From contig CANJHI010000004.1 in the NCBI GenBank assembly GCA_947474005.1, positions 1-64,000 on the forward strand: 64,000 bases of DNA, read 5' to 3'. Positions 25,496 to 34,356 of the stretch are shown here, piece by piece. Under the pieces are notes generated by a model that was not told where the DNA came from, searched no databases, and was given only the letters and a program-made list of their open reading frames with translations. The position numbers were made by a program, and so were the translations under genes. Every line of letters begins with the position of its first letter. The first letter of the stretch is position 1. This stretch comes from Alphaproteobacteria bacterium. Lineage in GTDB: Bacteria > Pseudomonadota > Alphaproteobacteria > Reyranellales > Reyranellaceae.

Positions 25496-25912
25496 CACGC
25501 TTGTGTGCTCTTTCGAACACAAGACCCCCAATTATTTTGCTGAGAAGGAAGAATCCTCTTGTAACGGCGTCAATTAGTTGTAGATACGAAATATCCAAGA
25601 CGCCCACGCACGTGCCGCTGGCCCTTAGTGGTTACGCAACGACGGAAAGTGTTCTTTTTGGCAGTGCCGGTTTTAGAGCCGGGTCCGGGAAGGAGCTTCT
25701 GAAATGGTTGCTTACCGCGCGGGGCGCGTTCCTCGCTATTATGTCATTTGCCCGGTAACACTCCGGGCCACCCCCCTCGACCTTCCGCTTCTACGGAACC
25801 TGTCTCCGTCGAGTATGGGCTGACGCACGCCGCCCTTTTGGGCGCCGTACGTCGCGTTCGACCTCTCTTGCCGAACCTGCCTGACTATTTTTTGACGGGG
25901 AACCCCCCAGCG
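25496..25912 (+). promoter_or_regulatory. long regulatory leader of ornithine decarboxylase (speF-leader type)
   Basis: This 417-base gap is AT-richer at its 5' part. It holds a possible promoter TTGTAA (25559-25564) with TAGATA 16 bases on, a hairpin CCGGTTTTAGAGCCGG near 25667-25682, a 39-codon upstream ORF (25704-25823), and a hairpin CGCCCTTTTGGGCG near 25831-25844. Alphaproteobacterial ornithine decarboxylase genes are known to carry a conserved leader RNA (speF element) of about this size. Position and layout match; I cannot align it to the family model here. Confidence 0.65.
25704..25823 (+). CDS. upstream ORF / leader peptide of ornithine decarboxylase
   Basis: A 39-codon ORF with a strong ribosome binding site (GGAAGGAG, 8-9 bases before ATG 25704). 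It begins MVAYRAGRVPRYYVICPV. It holds five Arg, three within the first 11 codons, and a YY-VICP stretch. Enterobacterial speF is controlled by an Arg-containing leader peptide that stalls in response to ornithine, so an analogous role is plausible here. It ends 89 bases before the decarboxylase start. No homology search was possible. Confidence 0.55.
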   Translation: MVAYRAGRVPRYYVICPVTLRATPLDLPLLRNLSPSSMG

Positions 25913-27043
25913 ATGACCGAGCGTATTTTTCGTTATCTCCGTGAGCAGCAGCCCGAGACGCCTTGCCTGGTTGTCGACCTCGACGTGGTCGAAAACAACT
26001 TCCGGCGCATGCGCGAACTGCTGCCGACGGCCCACATCTTCTACGCCGTGAAGGCGAACCCAGCTGCACAGGTGTTGGCTCGTCTAGCCACGGCGGGGTC
26101 CAAGTTCGATACGGCGAGCCGTGGCGAGATCGAGCTGGTGCAGGCCACCGGCATCTCGATGGACCGCATCTCCTTCGGCAACACCATCAAGAAGGAAAAG
26201 GACATCGCCTGGGCCTACCAGCAGGGCGTGCGTCTATTCGCCTTCGACAGCGAAGCGGAGCTGCAGAAGCTCGCCCGCGTGGCGCCGGGCGCGCGCGTGT
26301 TCTGCCGCGTGCTGGTCGATTGCGACGGCGCCGAATGGCCGCTCAGCAAGAAGTTCGGCTGCGCGCCGGAGATGGCCAAGGATCTCCTGCGCAAGGCCAA
26401 GACCTGGGGCCTCGATGCCTACGGCATCTCGTTCCACGTCGGCAGCCAGCAGACCGACCTCGAGCAATGGGACAAGGCGCTGGCCCAGGTCTCGCAGATG
26501 TTCTTCGCGCTGGCCGAAGAGGGTGTGGACCTGCGCATGGTCAACCTGGGCGGCGGCTTCCCGGCCCGGTACCGTGCCGAGGTCAGCAGCATCGAAGCCT
26601 ACTGCGAGGCGGTCGGCCGCGCGCTGGTGCGTCATTTCGGCAACCGCATGCCGGAGGTCATCATCGAGCCCGGCCGTTCCATGGTGGGCGACGCCGGCGT
26701 CATCCAGAGCGAGGTCGTGCTGGTCTCGCGTAAGGCGGCCAACGACCGCAAGCGCTGGGTCTACCTCGACATCGGCAAGTTCAGCGGTCTCGCCGAGACC
26801 ATGGACGAGAGCATCAAGTACCGGCTGCGCACCAGCCGCGACGGCACGCGCGTCGGTCCGGTGGTGCTGGCCGGCCCGACCTGCGACAGCGCCGACATTC
26901 TCTATGAGAAGACGGAGTACAAGCTGCCGGTCTCGCTCAAGCCCGGCGACAAGGTCGAGATTCTCTCAACCGGTGCCTATACGACGACCTACTCGTCGGT
27001 GGCTTTCAACGGCTTCGCGCCCTTGAAGGCGATCTGCATCTAG
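25913..27043 (+). CDS. odc: ornithine decarboxylase, alanine-racemase fold (type III PLP)
   Basis: 376 residues, eukaryotic-type ornithine/diaminopimelate decarboxylase fold. It makes putrescine from ornithine. The PLP Lys is K47 in YAVKANP. HVGSQQTD, NLGGGFPARY and EPGRSMVGDAG line the phosphate site. GPTCDSADILYE holds the catalytic Cys contributed across the dimer. The frame is open upstream to 25748, but ATG 25913 gives MTERIF and the usual length. The pairing with homospermidine synthase 93 bases downstream supports ornithine over lysine or meso-DAP, though dual ornithine/lysine activity occurs in this family. Confidence 0.9.
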   Translation: MTERIFRYLREQQPETPCLVVDLDVVENNFRRMRELLPTAHIFYAVKANPAAQVLARLATAGSKFDTASRGEIELVQATGISMDRISFGNTIKKEKDIAWAYQQGVRLFAFDSEAELQKLARVAPGARVFCRVLVDCDGAEWPLSKKFGCAPEMAKDLLRKAKTWGLDAYGISFHVGSQQTDLEQWDKALAQVSQMFFALAEEGVDLRMVNLGGGFPARYRAEVSSIEAYCEAVGRALVRHFGNRMPEVIIEPGRSMVGDAGVIQSEVVLVSRKAANDRKRWVYLDIGKFSGLAETMDESIKYRLRTSRDGTRVGPVVLAGPTCDSADILYEKTEYKLPVSLKPGDKVEILSTGAYTTTYSSVAFNGFAPLKAICI

Positions 27044-27069
27044 ATCCAAAGTTTCTCAAAAGCATCACC

Positions 27070-27095
27070 GACGGGGCCTTGAGAAAGGCCCCGTC
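27070..27095 (+). terminator. hairpin between odc and hss
   Basis: GACGGGGCC (27070-27078) pairs perfectly with GGCCCCGTC (27087-27095) over an 8-base loop. There is no long T run (GCCGTTTAA follows), so it may be a weak or attenuating terminator or an mRNA-stabilising stem between the two polyamine genes. Confidence 0.65.
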
Positions 27096-27136
27096 GCCGT
27101 TTAACGACCGGAATCCTGTCGATCGGAGTCGCAATC

Positions 27137-28582
27137 ATGGCGAAGAAGACCGCGCGCAAGGCGCGCCCCAGCAAGAAATACGTTTCGTTCAAGGGTCGCA
27201 TGGTCATGATCGGCTTCGGGTCGATCGGGCAGGGCGTGCTTCCGCTAATCCTGCGCCACATCGGCATCAAGCCTTCCCAGATCACCATCATCGCCGACGA
27301 GATGCGCGGCGGCGAGGCCGAGGCCAAGGGCTATGGCGTCACCTTCGTCGAGAAGCGGCTGACCAAATCCAACTACCGCCAGATGCTGGCGGGTCGGTTG
27401 GCCAAGGGCGACTTCCTGGTCAACCTCTCGGTCGAGGTCGCCTCGACGGCGCTGGTCGAGCTCTGCCAGGAACTGGGCGCGCTCTACATCGACACCTGCA
27501 TCGAGCCGTGGCCGGGCGGCTATTCCGATCCCTCGCTCTCGGTGTCGCGGCGCTCGAACTACGCGCTGCGCGACACCATGCTGAAGCTAAAACCGAAATA
27601 TCGCGGTGGCCCGACGGCGGTGATCGCTCACGGCGCCAACCCTGGCCTGGTCTCGCACCTTGCCAAGCAGGCGCTGGTGAACCTGGCACGCGATGCCGGC
27701 CTCAAGGCGGCAGTGCCCTCGACCCGCGAAGGCTGGGGCAAGCTCGCGCGGCGGCTCGGCGTCAAGGTCATCCACATCGCCGAGCGCGACACCCAGGTCT
27801 CGCCCAAGCCGAAGGAAGTGGGCGAGTTCGTCAACACCTGGTCGATCGACGGCTTCGTCTCGGAAGGCGGCCAGCCGGCCGAGATGGGCTGGGGCACGCA
27901 CGAAAAGGCGCTGCCGGCCGACGGCCGGCGCCATGCCTTCGGCTGCGACGCCGCGATCTACCTCAATCGCCCCGGCCTGCTCACGCGCGTGCGCACCTGG
28001 ACGCCGCTCGAGGGGCCGTTCCACGGCTTCATCATCACGCACAACGAGTCGATCTCGATGGCCGACTACTTCACGCTGCGCGACGGCAAGAAGGTCGTGT
28101 ACCGGCCGACGGTGCACTACGCCTATCACCCGTGCGATGCCGCGATCATGTCGATGCACGAGATCTCTGGAAAGAATCTCGAGCAGCAGAAGCGCCAGCG
28201 GCTGATCGTGGACGAGATCACCTCGGGCCGCGACGAGCTCGGCGTGCTGCTGATGGGCCACAAGAAGGGTGCCTACTGGTATGGCTCGCAGCTCGACATC
28301 CACGAGGCCCGCAAGCTCACGCCCTACAACAACGCGACCTCCATCCAGGTCTGCGCGCCTGTCCTGTCGGGCATCGTCTGGGCGCTCGAGAATCCGGATC
28401 GTGGCGTCGTCGAGGCCGACGAGATGGACTTCGCCCGCAATCTCGAGATCTGCATGCCCTACCTCGGCCCCGTCGTCGGCAAGTACAGCGACTGGACGCC
28501 GCTCAAGGGCCGCGGCTTGCTGTTCCCCGAGGAGCTCGACAAGGCCGATCCCTGGCAGTTCAAGAACTTCCGCGTATTGTGA
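27137..28582 (+). CDS. hss: homospermidine synthase
   Basis: 481 residues. It makes sym-homospermidine from putrescine (plus putrescine or spermidine) with NAD. The Rossmann glycine motif is MIGFGSIGQGVLPL at residues 24-37. Characteristic segments are IDTCIEPWPGGY, AHGANPGLVSHLAKQAL, AEMGWGTHEK and TRVRTWTPLEGPFHGFIITHNE. The N-terminus is Lys/Arg-rich (MAKKTARKARPSKK). It follows ornithine decarboxylase, giving a two-gene putrescine-to-homospermidine module typical of alphaproteobacteria. Confidence 0.95.
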   Translation: MAKKTARKARPSKKYVSFKGRMVMIGFGSIGQGVLPLILRHIGIKPSQITIIADEMRGGEAEAKGYGVTFVEKRLTKSNYRQMLAGRLAKGDFLVNLSVEVASTALVELCQELGALYIDTCIEPWPGGYSDPSLSVSRRSNYALRDTMLKLKPKYRGGPTAVIAHGANPGLVSHLAKQALVNLARDAGLKAAVPSTREGWGKLARRLGVKVIHIAERDTQVSPKPKEVGEFVNTWSIDGFVSEGGQPAEMGWGTHEKALPADGRRHAFGCDAAIYLNRPGLLTRVRTWTPLEGPFHGFIITHNESISMADYFTLRDGKKVVYRPTVHYAYHPCDAAIMSMHEISGKNLEQQKRQRLIVDEITSGRDELGVLLMGHKKGAYWYGSQLDIHEARKLTPYNNATSIQVCAPVLSGIVWALENPDRGVVEADEMDFARNLEICMPYLGPVVGKYSDWTPLKGRGLLFPEELDKADPWQFKNFRVL

Positions 28583-28668
28583 TCGTTCTCTCACGCGTGC
28601 GTGACGGGGTTTGACCGAACCTGGCCCGCATATCTGCCTATACCTGCAGGAATGCGGGAGAGAAGCGA

Positions 28669-29151
28669 ATGACGGCATTGCTCGACACGTGGCGCGCCAG
28701 GCTCGACGCCTTCCCGCAATCGGTGCTGCAGCTCCTGATGCGCTTCAGCATCTTCTGGGTGTTCTGGCGCTCAGGCACGCTCAAGGCCGACAATATCGAA
28801 CAGGCGATCGGGCTGTTCCGCGAGGAATACAAGCTGCCGATCCTGCCGCCGGAGATCGCAGCCTATCTCGGGACCGCCGTGGAGCTCGCCGCTCCCTGCC
28901 TGATCCTGCTCGGTCTGTTCACGCGGCTGGCTGCCGTGTTGCTGATCGTGCTCACCCTCACCATCCAGTTCCTGGTCTACTGGAACGACTATCCCTCGCA
29001 CCTGCTGTGGCTGGCGATCCTGGTCTTCATCCTGACGCGTGGCCCCGGGTCTTACTCCCTCGACGCGCTGCTCTTCAGGAAGCGCGGGGCGGTGAACAGC
29101 AACAGCAGCACGAACGCTCCCGCGATATTGACGAGAGTCGAGCCGACATAG
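28669..29151 (+). CDS. DoxX family membrane protein
   Basis: 160 residues with four predicted membrane segments (about residues 22-40, 65-85, 88-106 and 112-128) and the DoxX pattern LLMRFSIFWVFWRSGTLK near the start, YLGTAVELAAPCLILLGLFTRLAA in the middle, and GPGSYSLDALL at the end. DoxX proteins are small inner-membrane proteins of uncertain redox-related function. Its last 100 bases overlap the 3' end of the opposite-strand transporter gene, an unusually long convergent overlap. Confidence 0.85.
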   Translation: MTALLDTWRARLDAFPQSVLQLLMRFSIFWVFWRSGTLKADNIEQAIGLFREEYKLPILPPEIAAYLGTAVELAAPCLILLGLFTRLAAVLLIVLTLTIQFLVYWNDYPSHLLWLAILVFILTRGPGSYSLDALLFRKRGAVNSNSSTNAPAILTRVEPT

Positions 29152-30551
29152 AGCCAGAGGGCGAGATAGACCGACGACATCACCAGCGTGATGCCCGCGA
29201 CCCGCGAACCGAAAGCGGTGAATTCGTTGAACGAGATGCGCTTGCCGTCCTTTTCGGCCAGTCCCGTCACCGTGACGTTGGCCGAGGCGCCGATCAGCGT
29301 GCCGTTGCCGCCGAGGCAGGCGCCGAGCGATAGCGCCCACCACAATACCTGTCCGTCGGGCCCGGCGTTGAGCTGACCGATCAGGCTCGCCACCAGCGGG
29401 ATGGTGACGGCGGTGTAGGGAATGTTGTCGATGATCGCCGAGAGAAAGCCCGAGACCCAGAGGATGATCAGCGCCGCCACCAGCAGCGTCGCGGTGGGCG
29501 ACAGGCCGAAGCCGCCGGAAATCTGCTGGATGACCCAGGCGAGTCCGTCGGCGAGGCTCGCGATCAGGCCGGTGGCGACCGCCGCGCCGACCAGGATGAA
29601 CAGGAACAGGAAGAACGCGAGCGTCGGCCACTCGATGTCCTTTTCGAGGATGGTGAGGACGCCGTGCTGGCGCTCCTCGTGCGTCGGCTTGTGCGTTTTG
29701 AGGTAATAGTAATCCTGGGCGAACAGGATCGCGGCGACCCCGATCACCGCCGGCACAGCCACCGGCATGTGAGTGAAGGTGTGCGTCATGAAGCCGACGA
29801 AGATCAGCACCGTGATCCAGCAGGTAGCCCGCAGCAGCGGGACGTTCTCGAGCCTGGCGCCGCTCGGCGTGGCGGCACCTTCATGGTCGGCGTCGGCCGC
29901 CGCGCCGATATCCTTTGGATAGTAGTGCCGGCTGTACCAGACCAGCACGATCATCATGAAGGTGCAGGGCACCGTCAGATTGTAGATGAAGTCCATGAAG
30001 CTGAGGCCGGTCTGCGGATCGGCGCCGATCAGCACGTTGGGCGGATCGCCGATCAGCGTCGCCGTGCCGCCGATGTTGGCCGCCATCACCATCGGCAGGA
30101 AGAAGGCGGAGCCGTTGATTTTCAGCCGCCGCGCCATCTCCGAGGCCATCGGATAGGCGAAGATGACGGTGGTGACGTTGTCGAGGATGGCCGAAAGCAC
30201 GCCGGTGAACCACAGGATCAGCCGTGCCGCCCGACTGGGGTTGCCGCGCGAGCGCTCGAGCAGGCGATCGACGGCCCAGGGGAAGACGTTGGTGGTCTTC
30301 AGCACGCCCACCAACGCCATCATGGCGAAGAGCAGCAGGATGACGTTGAGGTCGACGGCGTTCTTGGCCGTCTCGAACGAGATCAGTTTGAAAGGGGAGA
30401 GGTAGGAGATCAGCCAGACCACCGCGACCGCACCGATCGGGATCAGCACGCGGTGCACGCGATCGAGCGCCAGCAAGGCGAACATCGCGATCAGGACGAA
30501 CGCGACGATGCCTTGCGAGACCATGTCTGTTGTCGAGTCGAAGCCGTGCAT
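29052..30551 (-). CDS. ArsB/NhaD/SLC13-type ion transporter
   Basis: 499 residues and about 11-12 membrane segments. Two inverted-repeat signature loops are visible: GGTATLIGDPPNVLIGA (about residue 160) and GGNGTLIGASANVTVTG (about residue 424), typical of the ion transporter superfamily (NhaD Na/H antiporters, ArsB and citrate-Mg permeases). The NVTTVIFAYP and DNIPYTAVTIPL re-entrant-loop segments are duplicated in the same way. The ion cannot be assigned; no ars genes are near. It is followed by nothing on its strand and overlaps doxX tail to tail. Confidence 0.87.
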   Translation of the reverse strand: MHGFDSTTDMVSQGIVAFVLIAMFALLALDRVHRVLIPIGAVAVVWLISYLSPFKLISFETAKNAVDLNVILLLFAMMALVGVLKTTNVFPWAVDRLLERSRGNPSRAARLILWFTGVLSAILDNVTTVIFAYPMASEMARRLKINGSAFFLPMVMAANIGGTATLIGDPPNVLIGADPQTGLSFMDFIYNLTVPCTFMMIVLVWYSRHYYPKDIGAAADADHEGAATPSGARLENVPLLRATCWITVLIFVGFMTHTFTHMPVAVPAVIGVAAILFAQDYYYLKTHKPTHEERQHGVLTILEKDIEWPTLAFFLFLFILVGAAVATGLIASLADGLAWVIQQISGGFGLSPTATLLVAALIILWVSGFLSAIIDNIPYTAVTIPLVASLIGQLNAGPDGQVLWWALSLGACLGGNGTLIGASANVTVTGLAEKDGKRISFNEFTAFGSRVAGITLVMSSVYLALWLYVGSTLVNIAGAFVLLLLFTAPRFLKSSASRE

Positions 30552-30563
30552 CGCAGCCCTCGA

Positions 30564-31328
30564 TCAAGCGAGGTAGGTGGCCGACACGCCGCCATCGACG
30601 ACCAGCGCATGGCCGTTGACGTAGGAGGCCGCGGGGGAGGCCAGGAACAGGGCGGCGCCCGCGATCTCCGACGGATCGGCCCAGCGCTTGGCCGGGCAAC
30701 GCTCGCGCTGGCGTTCGCCGGCCGGCGAGGCGAGCAGTTGGGCGTTGGTCTCGGTGGCAAAGAAGCCGGGCGACAGCGAATTCGACGTGATGCCCGTGGA
30801 CCCAAGTTCGGCGGCCAGTGCACGCGTAAGCGCCGCCAGCCCACCCTTGGCCGCGACATAGGAGGCGGCCCCCGGCACGGCGAGGTCGGCCACGATCGAG
30901 GTGACCAGGATCAGGCGGCCCCACTGTCGCTCGATCATCCCCGGCACCACCAGCTTGACCAGGGCGTGGGCGGCGTTGAGGTCGACGTCGATCAGGCGCG
31001 CGAAGTCCTCCGGCGCGATCTCGGCGAAGGGCCGGCGGTCGCGTTCGCCGACATTGTGGATCAGGATGTCGATCGGCCCGCCGCAGGCGACCTCCGCCGC
31101 CATCGCTGCCCGGTCGCCCATCTCGAAGGCCAGCGCATCGGCGGCAAAGCCGGCCCGGCGCATTTCCTCGAGCCGGGGCTCGATCCGGTCCCGGGTACGG
31201 CCATGCAGCAGCACCCGCGCCCCGGCCTCGCCCAGGGCCCTGGCCATCTCCCAGCCCAGGCCGCGCGCCGAGCCTGTCACCAGGGCAGTGCGGCCATCGA
31301 GACGGAATTGATCGGGAAAGGTCGACAT
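30564..31328 (-). CDS. short-chain dehydrogenase/reductase, gluconate 5-dehydrogenase-like
   Basis: 254 residues, classical SDR. The cofactor motif TGSARGLG is at residues 18-25, followed by NVGE (NAG-type) and the catalytic Ser in LVTSIVAD and YVAAKGG (YxxxK). The C-terminal SPGFFATETN segment and GRTALVTGSARGLGWEMARAL start resemble gluconate 5-dehydrogenase and 3-oxoacyl reductase groups. I start at ATG 31328 (MSTFPDQFRLDG); the longer frame would overlap the divergent gene's promoter. It is 12 bases before the transporter gene on the same strand. Confidence 0.87.
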   Translation of the reverse strand: MSTFPDQFRLDGRTALVTGSARGLGWEMARALGEAGARVLLHGRTRDRIEPRLEEMRRAGFAADALAFEMGDRAAMAAEVACGGPIDILIHNVGERDRRPFAEIAPEDFARLIDVDLNAAHALVKLVVPGMIERQWGRLILVTSIVADLAVPGAASYVAAKGGLAALTRALAAELGSTGITSNSLSPGFFATETNAQLLASPAGERQRERCPAKRWADPSEIAGAALFLASPAASYVNGHALVVDGGVSATYLA

Positions 31329-31380
31329 GGGCGGGGACATTCGTCTATCTGCAACACCCGAGTTAGCGACGTATTGGTCA

Positions 31381-32079
31381 ATGCTGCAACTGCCTAAAGT
31401 CATCGGTCACCGCGGGGCGGCGGCCTATGCCCCGGAAAATACGCTGGCGTCCTTCCGGGAAGCCTGGCGCCGCGGCGCCACGTGGGTCGAGATCGACGTC
31501 AAGCTGACGGCCGATGGCGTGCCCATCGTCATGCATGACGAGTCGCTCAAACGGACCATGGGCGTCGACCGGCTGGTGGCCGAGACGCCGCGCGCCGATC
31601 TGCCGGCCGAAGTGCCGACATTCGAGCAGGCGATCGTCTGCTTTGCCGAGCTGGGGCTGGGCTGCAATGTCGAGATCAAGCCCTGCCAGGGCCGCGAGCA
31701 GGAGACCGCGCGCGTGACCGTCGGGACCCTGCGACGTTCCTGGCCGGGCCAATTGCCGCCGCCGCTGCTGTCGAGCTTTAAGGATGCCTCGCTGGCGGCC
31801 GCCCGTGAGGCTGCGCCCGAATTCGTTCGCGCCATCCTGCTCGATGAGATCAAGGACGACTGGCGGCAGCGAGCTGAGGCGGTTGGCGCCGCGGGCGTCA
31901 ACACCAACGGCAAACGGCTCACGGCCGTTCAGGCCGTCGCGATCCGCAAGGCGGGCTATGCGCTCAGCGTCTACACCATCAACGACGGCGATGTCGCGCG
32001 GGCGTTGGTCGGCATGGGCGTGGACTGCGTCATCACCGATGCGCCCGATGTCATTTTGCAGGCGCTCTCGTCCCGCTAG
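31381..32079 (+). CDS. ugpQ: glycerophosphodiester phosphodiesterase
   Basis: 232 residues, GDPD TIM barrel of bacterial UgpQ size. Catalytic and metal residues are present: GHRGAAAYAPENT (H10, R11, E19), EIDVKLTADGVPIVMHDESL (Glu/Asp pair and general-base His), and NVEIKP. No signal peptide, so it is cytosolic. It splits glycerophosphodiesters into glycerol 3-phosphate and an alcohol. The ugpBAEC transporter lies 0.9 kb downstream, separated only by one opposite-strand gene, so both likely serve glycerophosphodiester use. Start ATG 31381 is favoured over an in-frame upstream start at 31327. Confidence 0.92.
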   Translation: MLQLPKVIGHRGAAAYAPENTLASFREAWRRGATWVEIDVKLTADGVPIVMHDESLKRTMGVDRLVAETPRADLPAEVPTFEQAIVCFAELGLGCNVEIKPCQGREQETARVTVGTLRRSWPGQLPPPLLSSFKDASLAAAREAAPEFVRAILLDEIKDDWRQRAEAVGAAGVNTNGKRLTAVQAVAIRKAGYALSVYTINDGDVARALVGMGVDCVITDAPDVILQALSSR

Positions 32080-32780
32080 CTCGGGGGGCCTTTGCGATCG
32101 CGGCACACGGCATCGATGTCGGACGGCGAAGAGCCCATTCTCTCACCAAGAATACGGCACGCCAGTTGCGACGCCGGCGCGGGCTTGAGGCCCGGCGTCA
32201 GGCGGGCGTCGTAGAGCGTGTGGATCAGGTTTACATCGAGCGGGCTCAGCGTGCGCCGCCCGTGATAGGTATAGCTGAGGACGCTGTCGGCCGCGTGCGG
32301 ATGAGAGTTGAAGCCGAACGCATGCAGGGACTCGTGTGTCGCGCAACGGTCGATGTCCCGGATCCGGGTCGGATTCACCCTGAGTTCGCCATGGCTCAGG
32401 GCCCAGCTTTTCCACCAGCTTTGTGCGAAGCAGTAACCGCTCTTGCCGTTGGTGCCATTCTCGTCGAAATAGACGATGAAGTTGGCCGTCGTGTCCCGTG
32501 TCTCCAGATCGACGACGACCACGCCGGCCTCGGCCGCGATTGCCTTGACGGAACGGCGCGTCAGTTCGACCAGATTGGGGGCGGCGCCGGGATTGTCGAA
32601 ACTCAGCCTGATCGGCGCCATCCATTTGTGCACCGACGTCGGCTTGGCATTGTCGTCGCTCAAGCGCAGCGCCGCCTCATCGAAGGCGCGCGCGGCCCCG
32701 GCGAGATCGTCGCGGGCGTCGGCCAGCGCCGCCGTCGGCAGGAGCGCCAGGATGCAGACGATGGCTCGCGCTGAACGCAT
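32076..32780 (-). CDS. secreted DUF2927 family protein with HExxH
   Basis: 234 residues with a Sec signal (MRSARAIVCILALLPTAALA, about 20 residues). The DUF2927 domain shows SFDNPG, FIVYFDENG, CFAQSWW, and ATHESLHAFGFNSH with an HExxH zincin motif at about residue 148. It ends with SYTYHGRRTLSPLDVNLIHTLYD. The motif suggests a periplasmic metalloprotease, but activity of DUF2927 is unproven. It is convergent with ugpQ (4-base overlap) and separates ugpQ from ugpB. Confidence 0.83.
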   Translation of the reverse strand: MRSARAIVCILALLPTAALADARDDLAGAARAFDEAALRLSDDNAKPTSVHKWMAPIRLSFDNPGAAPNLVELTRRSVKAIAAEAGVVVVDLETRDTTANFIVYFDENGTNGKSGYCFAQSWWKSWALSHGELRVNPTRIRDIDRCATHESLHAFGFNSHPHAADSVLSYTYHGRRTLSPLDVNLIHTLYDARLTPGLKPAPASQLACRILGERMGSSPSDIDAVCRDRKGPPS

Positions 32781-32988
32781 GAAGGGCGATTTTATCCGGT
32801 TTTTCGCACTTGGGCCACCGCAGGAGGTGCCGGGAAGCAGGAGGGCGGGTTCGTCCTGGCAATATTAAGGGGTTGCCTTTGGTGCACAGTCTTGGTCGAC
32901 TGTCATCAGATCGAAACAAAACAGACGCATTGCAGTCTTTGGACCCGTCGATACAACGACGGGACATTTACAGGGAGGAATTTGGACC

Positions 32989-34305
32989 ATGACACGTATT
33001 CTGCTGTCGTCCGTTGCCGCGGCCGCCGTTCTGGTGAGCGCGCAAGGCGCTGTCGCCCAGACCGAGATTCAGTGGTGGCACGCCATGGGCGGCAACCTCG
33101 GCGAGGTCGTCAACGATCTCGCCGCCGGCTTCAACAAGTCGCAAAGCGAATACAAAGTCAATCCGGTCTACAAGGGCTCGTACACCGAGACCCTGACGGC
33201 CGCGATCGCCGCCTTCCGCGCCAAGCAAGCGCCGCACATCGTGCAGGTCTTCGAGGTCGGCACCGCCAACATGATGGCGGCCAAGGGCGCGGTCTATCCG
33301 GTCTATCAGCTCATGGCCGACGCCAAGGAGCCGTTCGATCCCAAGTCCTATATCGGCCCGGTCTACGGCTACTATTCGACGACCGACGGCAAGCTGCTCT
33401 CGATGCCGTTCAACTCCTCGACGCCGGTGCTCTACTGGAACAAGGAGCTTCTCTCCAAGGCTGGCCTCGATCCCAACAAGCCGCCCAAGACCTGGCCGGA
33501 ATTGGGCGAGATGGCCAAGAAGGCCGTCGCCGCCGGTGCCAAGTGCGGGTTCACGCCGCAATGGCAGACCTGGACGATGATCGAGAACTACGGCGCCTGG
33601 CATAATCTGCCCTACGCCACCAAGCAGAACGGCTTCGGCGGCACCGACATCGAGCTCAAGTTCAATGACGCGCCCCGCGTCAAGTTCATCCAGATGCTGG
33701 CTGACTGGAGCAAGGACAAGACGTTCGTCTATGGCGGCCGCGAGGGCAAATCGACGGCGCTGTTCACCGCCGGCGAGTGCGCCTTCCACATCGCCTCGTC
33801 GGCCACCGCCTCGGCGATCGACAAGGCGCTGGGTTCAGACAAGTTCGGCATGGCCATGATGCCTTATTCGCCCGACGTGGCGCCCAAGCCGCAGAACTCG
33901 ATCATCGGCGGTGCCACGCTGTGGGTACTGCAGGGCCGGCCAGCCGCCGAATACAAGGGCGTTGCCAAGTTCCTGAACTACCTCGCCAGCACGCCGGTGC
34001 AGGCCAAGTGGCACCAGGAGACGGGCTACGTGCCGGTCACCCTGGCCGCGGCCGAAGTCACCGCCAAGGACGGCTTCTACAAGAAATTCCCCGGCCGCGA
34101 GATCGCCGTCGAGGAGCTCACGCTCAACCCGCCGACCGACAACTCCAAGGGCTTGCGCATCGGCAACTTCGTGCAGATCCGCGACATCGTCGATAGCGAA
34201 CTCGAGAACGTTTGGTCGGGCAAGAAGGACGCCAAGACGGCGCTCGACGATGCCGTGAAGGCGGGCAACGAGCAGCTCAAGCGCTTCGAAGCCGCCAACA
34301 AGTAG
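32989..34305 (+). CDS. ugpB: sn-glycerol-3-phosphate ABC transporter, substrate-binding protein
   Basis: 438 residues. Signal peptide of about 23 residues ending AQGAVAQ, then TEIQWWHAMGGNLGEVVNDLAAGFNKSQSEYKV, the UgpB opening. PVLYWNKELLSKAGLD, TWTMIENYGAWHN and GGATLWVL are typical for the family. It captures glycerol 3-phosphate or glycerophosphocholine in the periplasm. AGGGAGGA precedes ATG 32989. About 200 bases upstream hold the promoter; CTGTCAT at 32899-32905 looks like half a Pho box but its partner is poor. A strong hairpin follows before ugpA. Confidence 0.93.
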   Translation: MTRILLSSVAAAAVLVSAQGAVAQTEIQWWHAMGGNLGEVVNDLAAGFNKSQSEYKVNPVYKGSYTETLTAAIAAFRAKQAPHIVQVFEVGTANMMAAKGAVYPVYQLMADAKEPFDPKSYIGPVYGYYSTTDGKLLSMPFNSSTPVLYWNKELLSKAGLDPNKPPKTWPELGEMAKKAVAAGAKCGFTPQWQTWTMIENYGAWHNLPYATKQNGFGGTDIELKFNDAPRVKFIQMLADWSKDKTFVYGGREGKSTALFTAGECAFHIASSATASAIDKALGSDKFGMAMMPYSPDVAPKPQNSIIGGATLWVLQGRPAAEYKGVAKFLNYLASTPVQAKWHQETGYVPVTLAAAEVTAKDGFYKKFPGREIAVEELTLNPPTDNSKGLRIGNFVQIRDIVDSELENVWSGKKDAKTALDDAVKAGNEQLKRFEAANK

Positions 34306-34311
34306 GCTGAC

Positions 34312-34345
34312 GAAGGAGCCCCTGCCCGCGAGGGCGGGGGCCTTC
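34312..34345 (+). terminator. intercistronic stem-loop between ugpB and ugpA
   Basis: GAAGG-A-GCCCC-T-GCCC pairs with GGGC-G-GGGGC-CTTC around a GCGA loop (34312-34345). Only a short pyrimidine tract follows. Such hairpins after binding-protein genes usually protect the upstream message or partly terminate it, giving more UgpB than UgpA/E/C. Confidence 0.75.
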
Positions 34346-34356
34346 TTCCAAGCAAC

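Noticed and set aside
32896-32920. Pho box upstream of ugpB
   Set aside because: One CTGTCAT half-site is perfect, but the second half at the 11-base period (TCGAAAC) is poor, so I do not call it as a feature.
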